A stretch of DNA of 64,000 nt from Daphnia pulex (taxonomy: Eukaryota; Arthropoda; Branchiopoda; Diplostraca; Daphniidae), in contig NC_060023.1 of assembly GCF_021134715.1 (NCBI RefSeq), positions 8,928,001 through 8,992,000 on the forward strand. Reading direction: 5' to 3'. Positions 24,189 through 35,189 of the stretch are shown here, piece by piece. How positions within the stretch are numbered: the stretch's first letter is position 1; every line of letters starts with the position of its first letter. Under the pieces are notes generated by a model. It did not search any database and was not told the DNA's origin. It was given only the letters and a program-made list of their open reading frames with translations. The translations under genes were made by a program, and so were the position numbers.

Positions 24189-25730
24189 TTAATAGCCATA
24201 GTGTCTTGTTTTCGATTTGGTAATTTCCTTTGATTCGCCGGATTCAGACGAATCGGATCGACCTTCACTACTACGATCAGCAGTAGCGGTAGAACAGGTG
24301 CCACATTGCATGGCTCGACCAGAATAAGTGACAATTCGGTCGTGTTCGTGTTGAGTGGGACGGACATTTTTACTCAGCGGCTCGCCTTCGTCATCGTTCA
24401 ACTGCCTGAACATCTCCAACTAGAAATATTGACATGACGAAGAAGTTCTCTCAATAATACGTGGCTTATTTGTGCCAATCAGCAAAACAAAATACCTGAC
24501 TATGGGAGATGTGAATTGGTGTTTCAAAAACGGTCCAGATGACATCTTCGTTGCATCTGGCGTCGGTCAGGGATCCTTCGTAGCGGAAGAAGCTTGCAAC
24601 GTTGCTGGGAAGGAGATCCTTCAACGGGACGGAGTAGGGCAGTTTCTCATTTTTCTTGCTGGCATCTCTGATGTCGTCAAATTGTTCGATATGGCTGAAG
24701 GCAATATTCTCTTTGTCTTGCAGCTGCAGAATATAATATTGAATATAATTATAATTGTAATCTCTCGAGTAACAGTTTTGAAATTATTCAAACATCAATC
24801 AGGATTCCCAGGACAGCTAAACCGTCGTTGTGTTTGGTGGCATTCACGAAATTTCCGTATTTTTTATTCCAGTGGACAATGTGAACCTCTCCGGCGTATC
24901 TAAAAGACAATAGAAATTAATTCTGTGAAATTTCGAGTTATAGAATCTCAGTGGGCATATCTTACTGTTTATTGTTGATTTTATGTTCACTGCCGAATTC
25001 ATCTTCTCCCCAATGAAAATGCATTTGGGCAAACTCGTAAGGACCTTCGAGACCTCCTCCGGAAATGGTAGGCAAATCCTTAATTAAGTTGTCAATGGTC
25101 AACTGGACTGAAAATGTTTGAATTTGGATTTTAATAATTCGATGGTTATTACGTTAAATGCTAAATGATTTTAAAGTAGTAAACATACCAGTGTGTCCGT
25201 TGTTCTCCAAATTCTCGGGCAAACCTTTTGCGTAGTTGTGGAAACGGAACGGAGGGAATTTGGCCGTTTTGCTTTTCCTGGTGTCAATGTTGATGGGCGA
25301 CTGATGTTCGCCGGCGCACAGCGAATTGTGTTCCTTCCATTTGTTAGGATCTTTAAAAAACATAAACAACATTTGAATCGATTTGAATATCCACTTTCGT
25401 ATGGGCGAATGAATATTTCAGAAAAGGAATAAAAAGTATAGGGGAAGCTTACCATCATAAGAAAAGTGTCCACTTTCAGCTGTGGCAACCAAAGCTCCAC
25501 TTGGGGCCTGTGCCTGTGGATTGGGCATAGCACTGATGACTGCCGTTAGACAACATATTACCAGTAAAAACTGTAACACAGACAAATGCGGTGAAATTAG
25601 GGTATACCATACAGTTTAGCGTTACAATACAGATCGCAGTTTAGAATTATTTGAGTGCTGTATAATTATCAGATATAATAACTGAATAAAAATTTATTAC
25701 CTGGCCCAAAACACTTAGTTTCATCGTCAT
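24189..25730 (-). CDS. Alpha-carbonic anhydrase 4 with altered active-site loop
   Basis: Start at 25730 (MTMKLSVLGQ, second in-frame ATG at 25724), then FLLVICCLTAVISAMPNP gives the signal peptide. Zinc ligands are intact (MHFHWGED, EVHIVHWNKKYG), as are QSPINIDT, NNGHT and GSEHK. However the Thr199-Thr200-Pro201 loop reads SLTDARCNED, so Thr199 is kept while Thr200 is Asp and Pro201 is Ala. The C-terminus continues past the CA fold into a polar S/E/K-rich tail of about 40 residues (HDRIVTYSG, then Cys and Ser-rich sequence). Very similar to CA5, from which it is separated by a transposon. Probably zinc-binding; catalytic rate cannot be judged from sequence. Confidence 0.9.
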
Positions 25731-26562
25731 TGTGTAGCTCTTATTCTTCCAAATATTTCTTGGCCAATGATAATGAGTTACATCTTGAGCTTGAATTTTA
25801 TACTTTGATGACGAGAAACCTTGTGCCCATTTCATTTGCCCAATCTCCAAAAGAAAAAAATAAACCGCACCCACATACAATATTATCCGTATTTCAGGTT
25901 TAATCGCCAATGCACTTATTTGTTTTAGTTTGAACATACCAGTTCTTTTTTTTTTTTTTTTAATATTATACTTGTTTACTCTTGTTGACGTGAGGATTTT
26001 CAAAAACTTCCCCGGTTGGTGCCCTTGGATCATGGGTGGAACTGTAACCACACCCTTGCGAAATAGTTAACGTCTCTTTTTGACAATTCAAATTTACAAA
26101 CGTTTCGGTGACCATTTTAAGACATGAATCAATTCAAACGAGTTCCTCTTTTCCCTTGACTTGAGAATAATTTAACGTATTGCTATAATACCGAAGGCGT
26201 TATTCTATACTCAAATTTTTTAGATGCGTATATTGCGCACTTGTCGTCACGTTGCCATCAAGTAAACGTTTGTCGTACTGAATAATTTGAATTGAATCGA
26301 TGCGTAAATTAGGAAGGCTAAGGTTACTTTTATTTTGAGCTCAATTACACCATTACACCTGTATATAGTCTCCTTGGATCAGCAGGTAGACGAGGTTTTT
26401 GTTCTTGCGCACTGTCGACCTATAGTTGGACGTTTACAGTGAAGAATATTTTTTAAATTACTGTGTTCGTGTAACAAGTGTGACAGTAATAACCTCCGGA
26501 ATAGGTAATTTACTTTTCGTCGTTAACAAAGCGACATGAGGAAACCCGTCAAGCTACTCTTG
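25731..26562. other. CA4 upstream region to transposon
   Basis: Includes the CA4 TATA box; the rest is AT-rich with a poly-T tract near 25948. No gene. Confidence 0.5.
25796..25802 (-). promoter_or_regulatory. TATA box of carbonic anhydrase 4
   Basis: TATAAAA on the minus strand, 66 bp upstream of the CA4 start; CA5 has a TATA at the same distance. Confidence 0.55.
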
Positions 26563-26581
26563 CTCTCTAAGAAAAATGTTC
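26563..26581 (+). repeat. Left terminal inverted repeat
   Basis: 19 bp, one mismatch to the right repeat at 28726-28744. Confidence 0.65.
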
Positions 26582-27184
26582 GCGTTTTAGCGAACATATA
26601 TGTTCGTAAAATGGCATCGGAACATATATGTTCGCAAATTTCGTGAAAATATTTTATCGTTTCAGGAGTGAAAAATAAAGTTCATTTAAGACTGCAGCAG
26701 TGTGAACAATAATATTCATTTCGTCGAGCATTTGTTTCTAAGATGCAAAAACCTTGGATCCAAGGTTAAGGACCTGGATTAAGTTTTTCGGAATAATTCA
26801 AGGTCGTCTACAGGAACAATTCAAGGTTTTCACGATGAACAATTCAAGGTCATCGGAAAGAAAAGTTTTAAATAACAAAACTGTTACCGATACTGCATTG
26901 TTATGTTATCAAGATAATGATATAACAATATATGCAATATTAATATTAGAATTCATAAACATATTCTGATAGAATAGTAGACAGTAGCATGCTATATTCA
27001 TTGATTCAATTGTTTGTAGTACTATTGCATAAGGTTTAATTAAAAAACGATAAAAAATGAATTTACTCAAAGACATTGTATTTTCCCAGTTCCAACTTAA
27101 TACATTGCTAACTAATTAGATACTTTGGAAAGTTTTGACACGAAATTTCTAATGGTGATTGAAGATATTACGCTCCTAAGTTCT

Positions 27185-28021
27185 TTAGGAATATTTACAA
27201 CTTCTTCCAAAAAAACAAAAAACCATGTGCCACAGAGGCGGATATGAGCAATTAAACACAAAATAAGCCCCCAAAACATATCCCATGGCCTCTGACACGC
27301 AACCAACTCCAAGTTTGACTGCATGCTCATCTAATTTAAGGTAGAATTGGTCCACTCCAAGTATAATCAGTGCTGGTTGTTTCATCCCGCGGGATGCATC
27401 GGCTACAATGGCAGAATTCAAATTTGTGTCCTCCTTTAAACAAAATTAGAAATAATTATTTAAGAGACATGGACAACTAAGCTGAAATGAAACCAACCGG
27501 AAAAAATTGAATGTTGGAACTCCCGTTCTTCCCGTTGAGGGCCTTCCTGACGTTTCGATTATTTTTCTCAAGTCGTCAAATAGGCCCTAGAAATATGAAA
27601 GGAACAGCCAATGAAATACAAATCAGAAAATACCGAATGACATTAATCGTTATTCATAAATGTTGTATAACCTTCTCCTTGGCTCCATCCGACGGAGAAT
27701 TTTCGACACTTGGTGTTGGATGCGGCTCTGTTATATCAAATTTTTTTTTTACAAAGAAAGAATGTTCCTCAGTGTTACTCACATAGACACTGAAAAAGAG
27801 TTCGTCTTCAACTTCAAATCCATCAGCCGTCTCCAAAATCAACAGAACTTTATCGACGAGACACTTCGACGAAGCTATCGATAGAATTCAACAATATTAC
27901 TGGCAGTAAATAAATTTAAGAATGTGTTACATACCTTGATCAAGCATATGTCATCCATAGACGAACACTCGCACAAACTCTTTTTACGAGTCATCAAATA
28001 AGAAACACGACACAAGACCAT
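27185..28021 (-). CDS. Uncharacterised protein encoded inside the transposon
   Basis: Four exons can be read on the minus strand: about 27935-28021 (MVLCRVSYLMTRKKSLCECS), 27678-27863 (VDKVLLILETADGFEVEDEL), about 27496-27590 (LFDDLRKIIETSGRPSTGR) and 27185-about 27432 (NSAIVADASRGMKQPALIIL). All junctions have GT-AG ends and keep the frame, although the second and third donors are weak. The product is about 200 residues with no signal peptide. The C-terminal part, with EAMGYVLGAYFVFNCSYPP, resembles the short C-terminal domain (a helix then Y.LN..YP) of uncharacterised, often repetitive animal proteins; this is recall, not a search. The N-terminus may extend upstream. Function unknown; its position within terminal repeats argues for a transposon gene. 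Confidence 0.45.
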
Positions 28022-28725
28022 TTTTGAAATGTGGAAAACTATAAGAATGAAGCTCAACTGTGTGTGACAAGATTTTACTGGAATAAAATTTGGGGGAAAT
28101 TCAATGTAGACAAAGGGGTGTTTTCAAGGTCTTGGAGCTATACTGCCGACGGGTAGGGGAAGATAATTTTTACAAATAAGGTAGGGAAATATATGTAGTG
28201 CTAACATTTGACAGCTTCGCGATGCATACCTTTGAAATAACGAATTTGAACATCTTGCTTTCAAGCGATTTTCAAACGCTGTAGCAATATGAGGGTTGTT
28301 TTCGGGTTTATTTCTTTGTTAACATTTGACTTTGCCTCTTTTGATTACAAAGGCTTACTGACGGCAGCGGGCATATAGAAATAATGGAATATAGCATAAG
28401 GAAAAGAAAGAAAGATAAAGAAATATAAGAAGAAAGAAGAAAAGAAAGAGACGCCCTTCATTTTTTTTTATTTTTCGTGGTGGGATTGCGCAGGGTGGGA
28501 AGAGTGGGAAGAGATTGCGCCAACATAGACAAAGTGTTTCGTCCATCCCATATAAAAACGCTCCTTTAGTGTGAAATATATGTTCACACTTCATCAAATG
28601 TGAAATAAAACTTCACTTGCAATTTTTACGAAGACTTATATTCAAAAATTGTGAAAAATTTGTACACGATTTCATGAAATATATTTTCGATTTCGTGACG
28701 AAAATATATGTTCATAGTCCAGTGT

Positions 28726-28744
28726 GAACATTTTTCTAAGAGAG
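28726..28744 (-). repeat. Right terminal inverted repeat
   Basis: 19 bp, reverse complement of the left repeat apart from one base. Confidence 0.65.
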
Positions 28745-29294
28745 TGGTCGCCGTTGACCGTGACGCTTTCGAGACTAATTTCTCAACCTTTTTTTAAATT
28801 TAACTGATCAACATTAGTTATGTAGGTACATTGTTTTTTAATGCATCTAATATCCTAAACTACATTTTTCATATGAGTCTTGAATGCTAGTGCGTGGTTA
28901 TAAGATGAAAAGTATAGCTTTTCTCACTTTTGTGCTATTTACGATAGTCAAGTTGATTTAGGCTACTATCGATATAAACAGAACGTCAATTGAAATCGGT
29001 TAGCATTTGAGTAAAGCATATCTTAAAGTATATAACCTAACAGTCCACAAACAAGCACTCACGTCATTCTCTATTTCTTATCTAACTGTGCATGTGATAG
29101 ACAATTATCTTCTTTCTATAAAGCAGTGGTTATAACGTTTTGATTGGTGAATTTTCGTTGTATTTAACATCATTAAATGTTATTCAATGTAATTGCCCGC
29201 AATATTGAAAATGATTAAAAAATTATGTTATTGTAAAACCAAATATTTGAGAATGCCTTTCAGCTAACCTCTAAACCCTCAACTTAGAGTTAGA
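28745..29294. other. Spacer between transposon and CA5
   Basis: AT-rich 3' flank of CA5; no gene recognised. Confidence 0.5.
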
Positions 29295-30741
29295 CTAATA
29301 CACCATCATGAAGGGAACATTCTGTGGGAAGAATGGATAGTAGGCAAATGCAGCAGGATTGTAAATAGGGAACACAAGAGGCAGCTCGGAAGTTTTTTGT
29401 TCTGGCCCAGAGTAGGTAACAATTCGGTCGTGTTCGTGTTGAGTGGGGCGGACATTTTTACTCAGCGGCTTGCCGTGGTCATCGCTCAACTGCCTGAACA
29501 TCTCCAACTAAATGAGGAAACAGAGAAATGTCTAATAACAACGCTGTGTACCAAGCAGTAAAACAAAATACCTGTTTATGGGAGATGTGAACTGGTGTTT
29601 CAAAAACGGTCCAGATGACATCTTCGTTGCATCTGGCGTCGGTCAGGGATCCTTCGTAGCGGAAGAAGCTTGCAGTGTTGCTGGGAAGAAGATCCTTCAG
29701 TGGGACGGAGTAGGGCAGTTTCTCGTTTTTCTTGCTGGCAGTCTTAATGCTGTCAAAATGTTCGATATGGCGGAAGGCAATATTGTCTCTATCTTGCAGC
29801 TGCACAACAAAATGTAACAAAATTAATTCTCTTTATCTAGAAATCTGTTTTGAATTATATTCAAACATCAATCAGGATTCCCAGGACAGCTAAACCGTCG
29901 TTGTGTTTGGTGGCATTCACGAAATTCCCGTATTTTTTATTCCAGTGGACAATGTGAACCTCTCCAGCGTATCTAAAAGGGAATAGAAATTAAGTGTGTA
30001 AAATCTCGAGTCAGAGATTCTCATTGGGCGTATCTTACTGTTTCCTGTTGATTTTATGTTCGCTACCAAATTCAGCTTCTCCCCAGTGAAAATGCATCTG
30101 AGCAAACTCGTAGGGACCTTCGAGACCTCCTCCGGAAATGGTAGGCAAATCCTTAATTAAGTTGTCAATGGTCAACTGGACTAAAAACATTTGAAATTCG
30201 AATTACGAAAATGTTATTGATTTATTCGTTAAATGTTTAGGAAAATTAAAGCACAGGTAAACATACCAGTGTGTCCGTTGTTCTCCAAATTCTCTGGTAA
30301 ACCTTTTGCGTAGTTGTGGAATTGGAACGGAGGGAATTTGGCCGTTTTGCTTTTCCTGGTGTCGATGTTGATGGGCGACTGATGTTCGCCGGCGCACAGC
30401 GAATTGTGTTCCTTCCATTTGTTAGGATCTTTGAAGAAAGACAAAACGAAAATTAGATTTTGTGACGCAGGCGAATATTTTAAAGTAAATCTGGCTAAAC
30501 TTACCATCATAAGAAAAATGTCCACTTTCAGCTGTGGCTACCAAAGCTCCCTTTGGGCCCTGCGGATTGGGCATAGCGTTGATGACCACAAAACAACATA
30601 ATACCAGGAAAAACTGCAACACGATAAAATACGGTGAAAGCAATATTTTTTCTAATTCGTACTCGGCCATGTTATAATATAGATAAAGAAATGAATACGA
30701 ATTTAATAACTTACCTGAGAAAACACGCTAAGTTTCGCCAT
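29295..30741 (-). CDS. Alpha-carbonic anhydrase 5 with altered active-site loop
   Basis: Start at 30741; MAKLSVFSQ plus FFLVLCCFVVINA forms the signal peptide. Nearly identical to CA4 through the catalytic body: QSPINIDT, NNGHT, MHFHWGEAEFGSEHK, EVHIVHWNKKYG, and the same SLTDARCNED in place of SLTTP. The C-terminal tail differs completely from CA4 after HDRIVTYSG: here it is hydrophobic and aromatic (SELPLVFPIYNPAAFAYYP and on), about 30 residues, while CA4 is polar. Zinc binding should be kept. It is the 5'-most member of the carbonic anhydrase array. Confidence 0.9.
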
Positions 30742-31431
30742 TTTAGAGATGTCGTCTCTTCCCAGGATGATTTCCGGGTAATAATGATTGCACATCTTAG
30801 CTTCAATTTATATACTCGTTGATGGCTTGATGCGAGACCTTGTCCATCCTCCTCCCAAAGGAAAAATCAACTCCACCCTTTCCCAATGTCACTGATTTTA
30901 AACCACGCTATCTCATTTGTCGAATACCTGTTTCTGTAATATTTTAAATTTGTGTTGATTTGGAAACAGCCAAAATTCTCCCGGTAAAGTGGCCATGAAT
31001 TATGGGTGGAACTTTGATTTAATGAACTGGTAGTAACCCTACAGGCACCACTCCCATGCAAAATTTTACGATTTCTCGATAAGGATTCTATCCCAGACGA
31101 TGAGAGAAAAATAAATTGAGACATTTTTAGAGCAGTCGATTATGCATAAAATTTAATTCTTCCTTTTATTTCAGTCTTGATGTAGCTCCAAGCGCTTGAT
31201 TAGTGATTACGATTTACGAATAGCGAAAACTGCTATTCGTATTTAAAAGTATTTTGAATACTGGTTTTCCAGCGGGCAAGCGCCTAGCGGGGAAATATTC
31301 AACTTTCTTTGTCAATGTTTATTTCTTTCATGCAGACGAATTTTTCAAAGAAAATGCTTGTTTCTCCGAGTGTCGTTTCGTTTCTGTTTTAGTCTAAAAA
31401 ATAATAATAATTTCGTGTGGATTTCTCAAAA
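30742..31431. other. Divergent promoter region of CA5 and TAPT1
   Basis: Intergenic stretch between divergently transcribed genes. Holds the CA5 TATA box; the TAPT1 side shows no TATA, as expected for a housekeeping gene. Confidence 0.5.
30806..30814 (-). promoter_or_regulatory. TATA box of carbonic anhydrase 5
   Basis: TATATAAAT on the minus strand, 65 bp upstream of the CA5 start. Confidence 0.55.
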
Positions 31432-33642
31432 ATGCCTTCTTTTTACAGTTTCGTACGGGCAGAGCTTTACAGAGGTTATCAGTTAGAAAATGATGAAGAG
31501 CGTTATGTTGCTCGACGCCAGAAAGTGTATCTTTTCATGAAAATACCTAGGGAGGTTGAGAAGTTCATGTCGTATGGTTTCTTTCAGTGCACAGATGCAT
31601 TTTTGTTTCTATTTACCTTTCTTCCTCTCCGATTTGTTCTTGCCATTTGGGGTATGGTAACCCGACCTATACTACATTTTTTCTGGTACAAACCTTAAAA
31701 GGAATCTTCTTATGTTGTCATATATATTTAAAATCTTTAAATTTCCTTTAAAACTATATTAGCTTTAGCAAGATCAAGTACAAGCGAATCTTACAGCCAT
31801 CTGAAATCGTTGATGTCTTGAAAGGCACTATTATCATCATATGCTGCATTATACTATCCCATGTCGACATGGCCATGATGTACCACTTAATCAAAAGCCA
31901 ATCAGTCATAAAGTTATACATTTTCTACAACATGCTTGAGGTAGGAACAAACTGGTTTAATTAATAACTCGTTGCTTGCAAAAATTTTTGAACTCTTTTT
32001 CCTGTAATTTTCTAGACTGGAGACAGATTATTTTCTGTTTTTGGGCAAGATATTATTGATGCTCTTTTCTGGACAGCAACAGAAAGAAAAGGAAGAAAGA
32101 GAGAACACTTGGGTGTTATCCCCCATTTTATTATGGCTGTTATTTATGTCTGTAAGTTTTCAAAGAGAGAAAGAAATAATTTAAATCTTCTGTTTATTTA
32201 TTCTCATTTTCCCTTACATTTAAAACTTTATTTGAACTTAGTGCTGCATACTGTTTTGGTACTTCTTCAAGCCACCACACTCAATGTGGCCATTAACTCA
32301 AGCAACAAAGCTCTTCTAACCATCATGATGTCTAATAATGCAAGTTCAATATTTTTACAGTTATTTTTACTTTAACCGCTAATTTTTCAACCCTCTTAGT
32401 TTGTTGAACTAAAAAGCAGTGTCTTCAAGAAATTTGATAAGAACAACTTGTTTCAGTTGTCTTGTTCTGACGTCAGAGAGCGATTTCATCTTAGTATTCT
32501 TCTTCTTGTCGTAGTAATTCAAACAATGCGAGAGTATATGTGGAAAGAAGGTAGGCCCTACTGTTTGTATTTCACATCAGCAGTTAACCTTGGCTCGACA
32601 TTAACCGCATTTCCGTGTTTTAGAACGATTTTGGGTATTAATTCCTGATTGCCTCATGGTTATATTGGCCGAAGTCATTGTGGACTGGGTGAAACACGCA
32701 TTTATCACGCGCTTCAATGACATTCCTTCCAACATTTATCAAGAATTCACACTGAGTCTCGCGTATGACTTGGCAGCGACAAAGCAGAAACATGTGAGAC
32801 ACTTGCCTTATTTCCAAATCTACTGTTTGTATTTAATAGCGATCGATTGTTACTACAGGCTTTCACGGATCACTCCGATTTGGTTGCTCGAAGAATGGGT
32901 TTCATACCCCTGCCATTGGGAGTGTTGGCTATCCGCATCGTAAGCCAAGCCATTCAAATCGACAACTTCGGTGACGCCTTCGTCCTCTTTTTCGCGTTCC
33001 TTTGTCTAGGATCCTTCAGGATCCTTTCCAATATTGTAACTCTTGGCAAAGCTTGCGACCTCATTGATACACATCAAAAGCAACGCACTACTGCCGCTAT
33101 TGCCACTACAGCCACAGGATTGGCAGCTACAGGTATTGAATTAAATTTTTAAATAATACAAGATCCAAGTTTGATTTAAAAACTTTTCTTCGTTTTTAGC
33201 CATGTCCTCGACTACCGAAAGTGCATCCCCAAGAGCATCTCGATCTGAGAGAAGAGCAGTTGCCACTGAAGATCGCGAATGCCCTCCAAAGAATGACGTG
33301 TTTCCTGAACCACCTGGATTGTTCGTTCGTTCCATGAGTATAGATGATTCCCAACTGAGTAAACTTTCCTCGGTTCCCGATCCAACCGATGTCGACATTT
33401 TGACAGTGCCTCTCAAAGTTCGAAGTGCTTCTCATTCCCCTCCCCGCCGATCCGACATAGGTCTACACCGCAGAGGTAGCGGAAGAAGGATGCGCATATC
33501 TACACCACCTCAGATCCCCCCACTTATACCGGAACTCGGCCAACCTATTTTCTCCAACAGCACTGTTAGCTTGACTAGTATCTGTCTTAATGAAGAGATA
33601 TTTGATGAAGACGATACTCTTATAGAAGGCAACTTTAAATAG
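31432..33642 (+). CDS. TAPT1: Transmembrane anterior posterior transformation protein 1 homologue
   Basis: Polytopic membrane protein of the ER and ciliary base (yeast Emp65 family). Start is the ATG at 31432 (MPSFYSFVRAELYRGYQLEN). Exons: 31432-31685, 31763-31940, 32017-32151, 32242-32339, 32400-32550, 32624-32793, 32859-33132 and 33200-33642. Family hallmarks are QSVIKLYIFYNMLE, GVIPHFIMAVIYV, QATTLNVAINS, VKHAFITRFNDI and VARRMGFIPLPLGVL, with several hydrophobic segments. The last exon is a Ser/Pro-rich cytosolic tail without family similarity that I recognise. The fourth intron starts with GC, not GT (32340), the only frame-preserving choice. Divergent to the CA5 gene; a polyadenylation signal AATAAA follows at 33710. 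Confidence 0.95.
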
Positions 33643-33709
33643 AGACCAATTCAATCGACTTTGAAAATTCTTTGCGCCAACGATAAAGAACGTGATTTAT
33701 GATATTTTT

Positions 33710-33715
33710 AATAAA
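33710..33715 (+). terminator. Polyadenylation signal of TAPT1
   Basis: AATAAA 68 bp after the TAPT1 stop codon. Confidence 0.6.
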
Positions 33716-33806
33716 CTGTGATAAACAGAAAATTGCCACATTTATCGCTATAAACTTCGAGTATTTTATCCAACAATTTCTTAATCAAAAATCATCATTA
33801 ACAAAA

Positions 33807-34776
33807 TTATGCCTTGGATAGGAATACATTTCCAGCCACCGGCTGTCCGAGATTATATTTTGCGGCAAATTTTCGAATTGAAAATTTCCCACGACCTTTA
33901 ATGTTCCTATATAAAATGCACAATTTCATGAAGATATTCACGGTAACGCAAGTCATTTAAATGTACTTACTGTTCCAGCAAGCGGTTTTCGTCACATGTA
34001 AGATAATTGGGCTGTTTGTACACTAAAAATGTATATCTGTGGAAACCTGCGTAGACGTTTATAACCACCGATCAAAATATTTAAAATACTAGGGAAAACA
34101 CAATTGTAAGAAAATATAATTAATATACCGGTTAATGGAGGTGGTTGAGAACCCAGGTAAACAGCCAAAGCCTATTATTTAAAAATAAAGTAGCATTAGA
34201 ACCATGATAGAAAAAATTCAAAAACTACTCAGAAAATCCAGCTTTTTAAATTACCTCCCCTTTCATAAAGTCATTCCCAGGAACGTTTACGACTATCCAA
34301 TGTTGAAACTCCCTTAATAGCGGGAGATCCCGTGAAGGAGCATCAGGATCTAGGAAGTATTTGGCAAATGTATGGCACAAATAGTGCAATGGCAATAAAA
34401 AAAGTATCAGAATATTACCGATTAAGCAAAGAGTAAAAAGATCTCCATCTTGAAAGGTCCACTGAATTTTGACGGGTTTGTTTTGTACTTGAGTAGGTGT
34501 CAATTGATTTCCTCCATTTACAGTTAAACCACCTTCATATTCAACCTAGATATTAAAAAAAAAAAAAAAAAACTTTATATCCATATCCAATAACCTAAAT
34601 AAACGTTAATGACATACAATAAGTGTTTCTGGAGGAGCCGCATCAATAAGAACAGGGACAACTCCCAGAGTAGTCCAGAAATCTCCGGCTTTACTTAAAT
34701 AACCTTGTGGAGAAGCGGATGTCAAACTCATCTGCAGTAGCACACAAACAATTGAAAATGGGATAAACTTAAACAT
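33807..34776 (-). CDS. Secreted PEBP-family protein 1, C-terminus truncated
   Basis: Phosphatidylethanolamine-binding proteins bind anionic phospholipid head groups; arthropods have secreted antennal and haemolymph forms. Start at 34776 (MFKFIPFSIVCVLLQ, signal peptide continuing into MSLTSASPQG). Motifs are [54 protein letters not shown] and [20 protein letters not shown]. The C-terminus reads NVFLSKA and stops, where PEBP 2 and 3 continue for about 14 more residues ([11 protein letters not shown]). Alignment to PEBP 2 shows the cause: two bases are missing after the Lys codon near 33812, which shifts the frame. Ligand-pocket motifs remain, so it may be a folded but shortened protein or an early pseudogene. 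Confidence 0.8.
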
Positions 34777-35189
34777 ATTTTGACCTTAAATTTCTCTTCA
34801 GCAGCGTACACAATTTCAAACCGTTTCGATCAAAGACAGCCCAAACACTAATAAGTACAAAACGTGTTTTAATGTTTTATGCCTTTTTTCTAAATTTATA
34901 TAACGGTATACTTTAGCTTCAGCGAAGTTGATGAATTTGATAAGCCAATTTTTTTTTTCGAGACAACACCGTTAGCTTGACCTTACCCCAATTTTTCTGG
35001 TCTTCAGGCAATTAGATTTTACTTAATATCTACAACATTTGAAAATCGCTCGAGTTAACATATTTAATGGTATTCTTTATTATGAACTGTGATACACAGA
35101 AAACTTAAGCTAATATATATCCCAGCTAGAAAATTTGAAAATCTTAAGGCGCTAGACCAGCAGCAATGAATACCATATTGACGAATCTT
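34777..35189. other. Spacer between PEBP 1 and 2
   Basis: PEBP 1 upstream sequence with a poly-T tract near 34952; no gene seen. Confidence 0.5.

Larger units (their letters stand above)
26563..28744 (-). mobile_element. DNA transposon with 19-bp terminal inverted repeats, family unassigned
   Basis: The left end begins CTCTCTAAGAAAAATGTTC (26563-26581) and the right end, read from outside, is CTCTCTTAGAAAAATGTTC (28744-28726): 18 of 19 bases match. Both ends then carry subterminal copies of a GAACATATATGTTC-like palindrome (26593-26607, 26620-26637; 28570-28585 and 28703-28714). Between them lies a spliced gene on the minus strand. I see no convincing target-site duplication (at most TG on both sides), and no transposase motif that I recognise, so it may be non-autonomous with captured cargo, or carry an unfamiliar transposase. 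It sits between the recent duplicates CA4 and CA5, so it could have inserted after that duplication. Confidence 0.6.

Noticed and set aside
33141-33416. Minus-strand frames opposite the last TAPT1 exon
   Set aside because: Shadows of the Ser-rich coding exon; no independent evidence.
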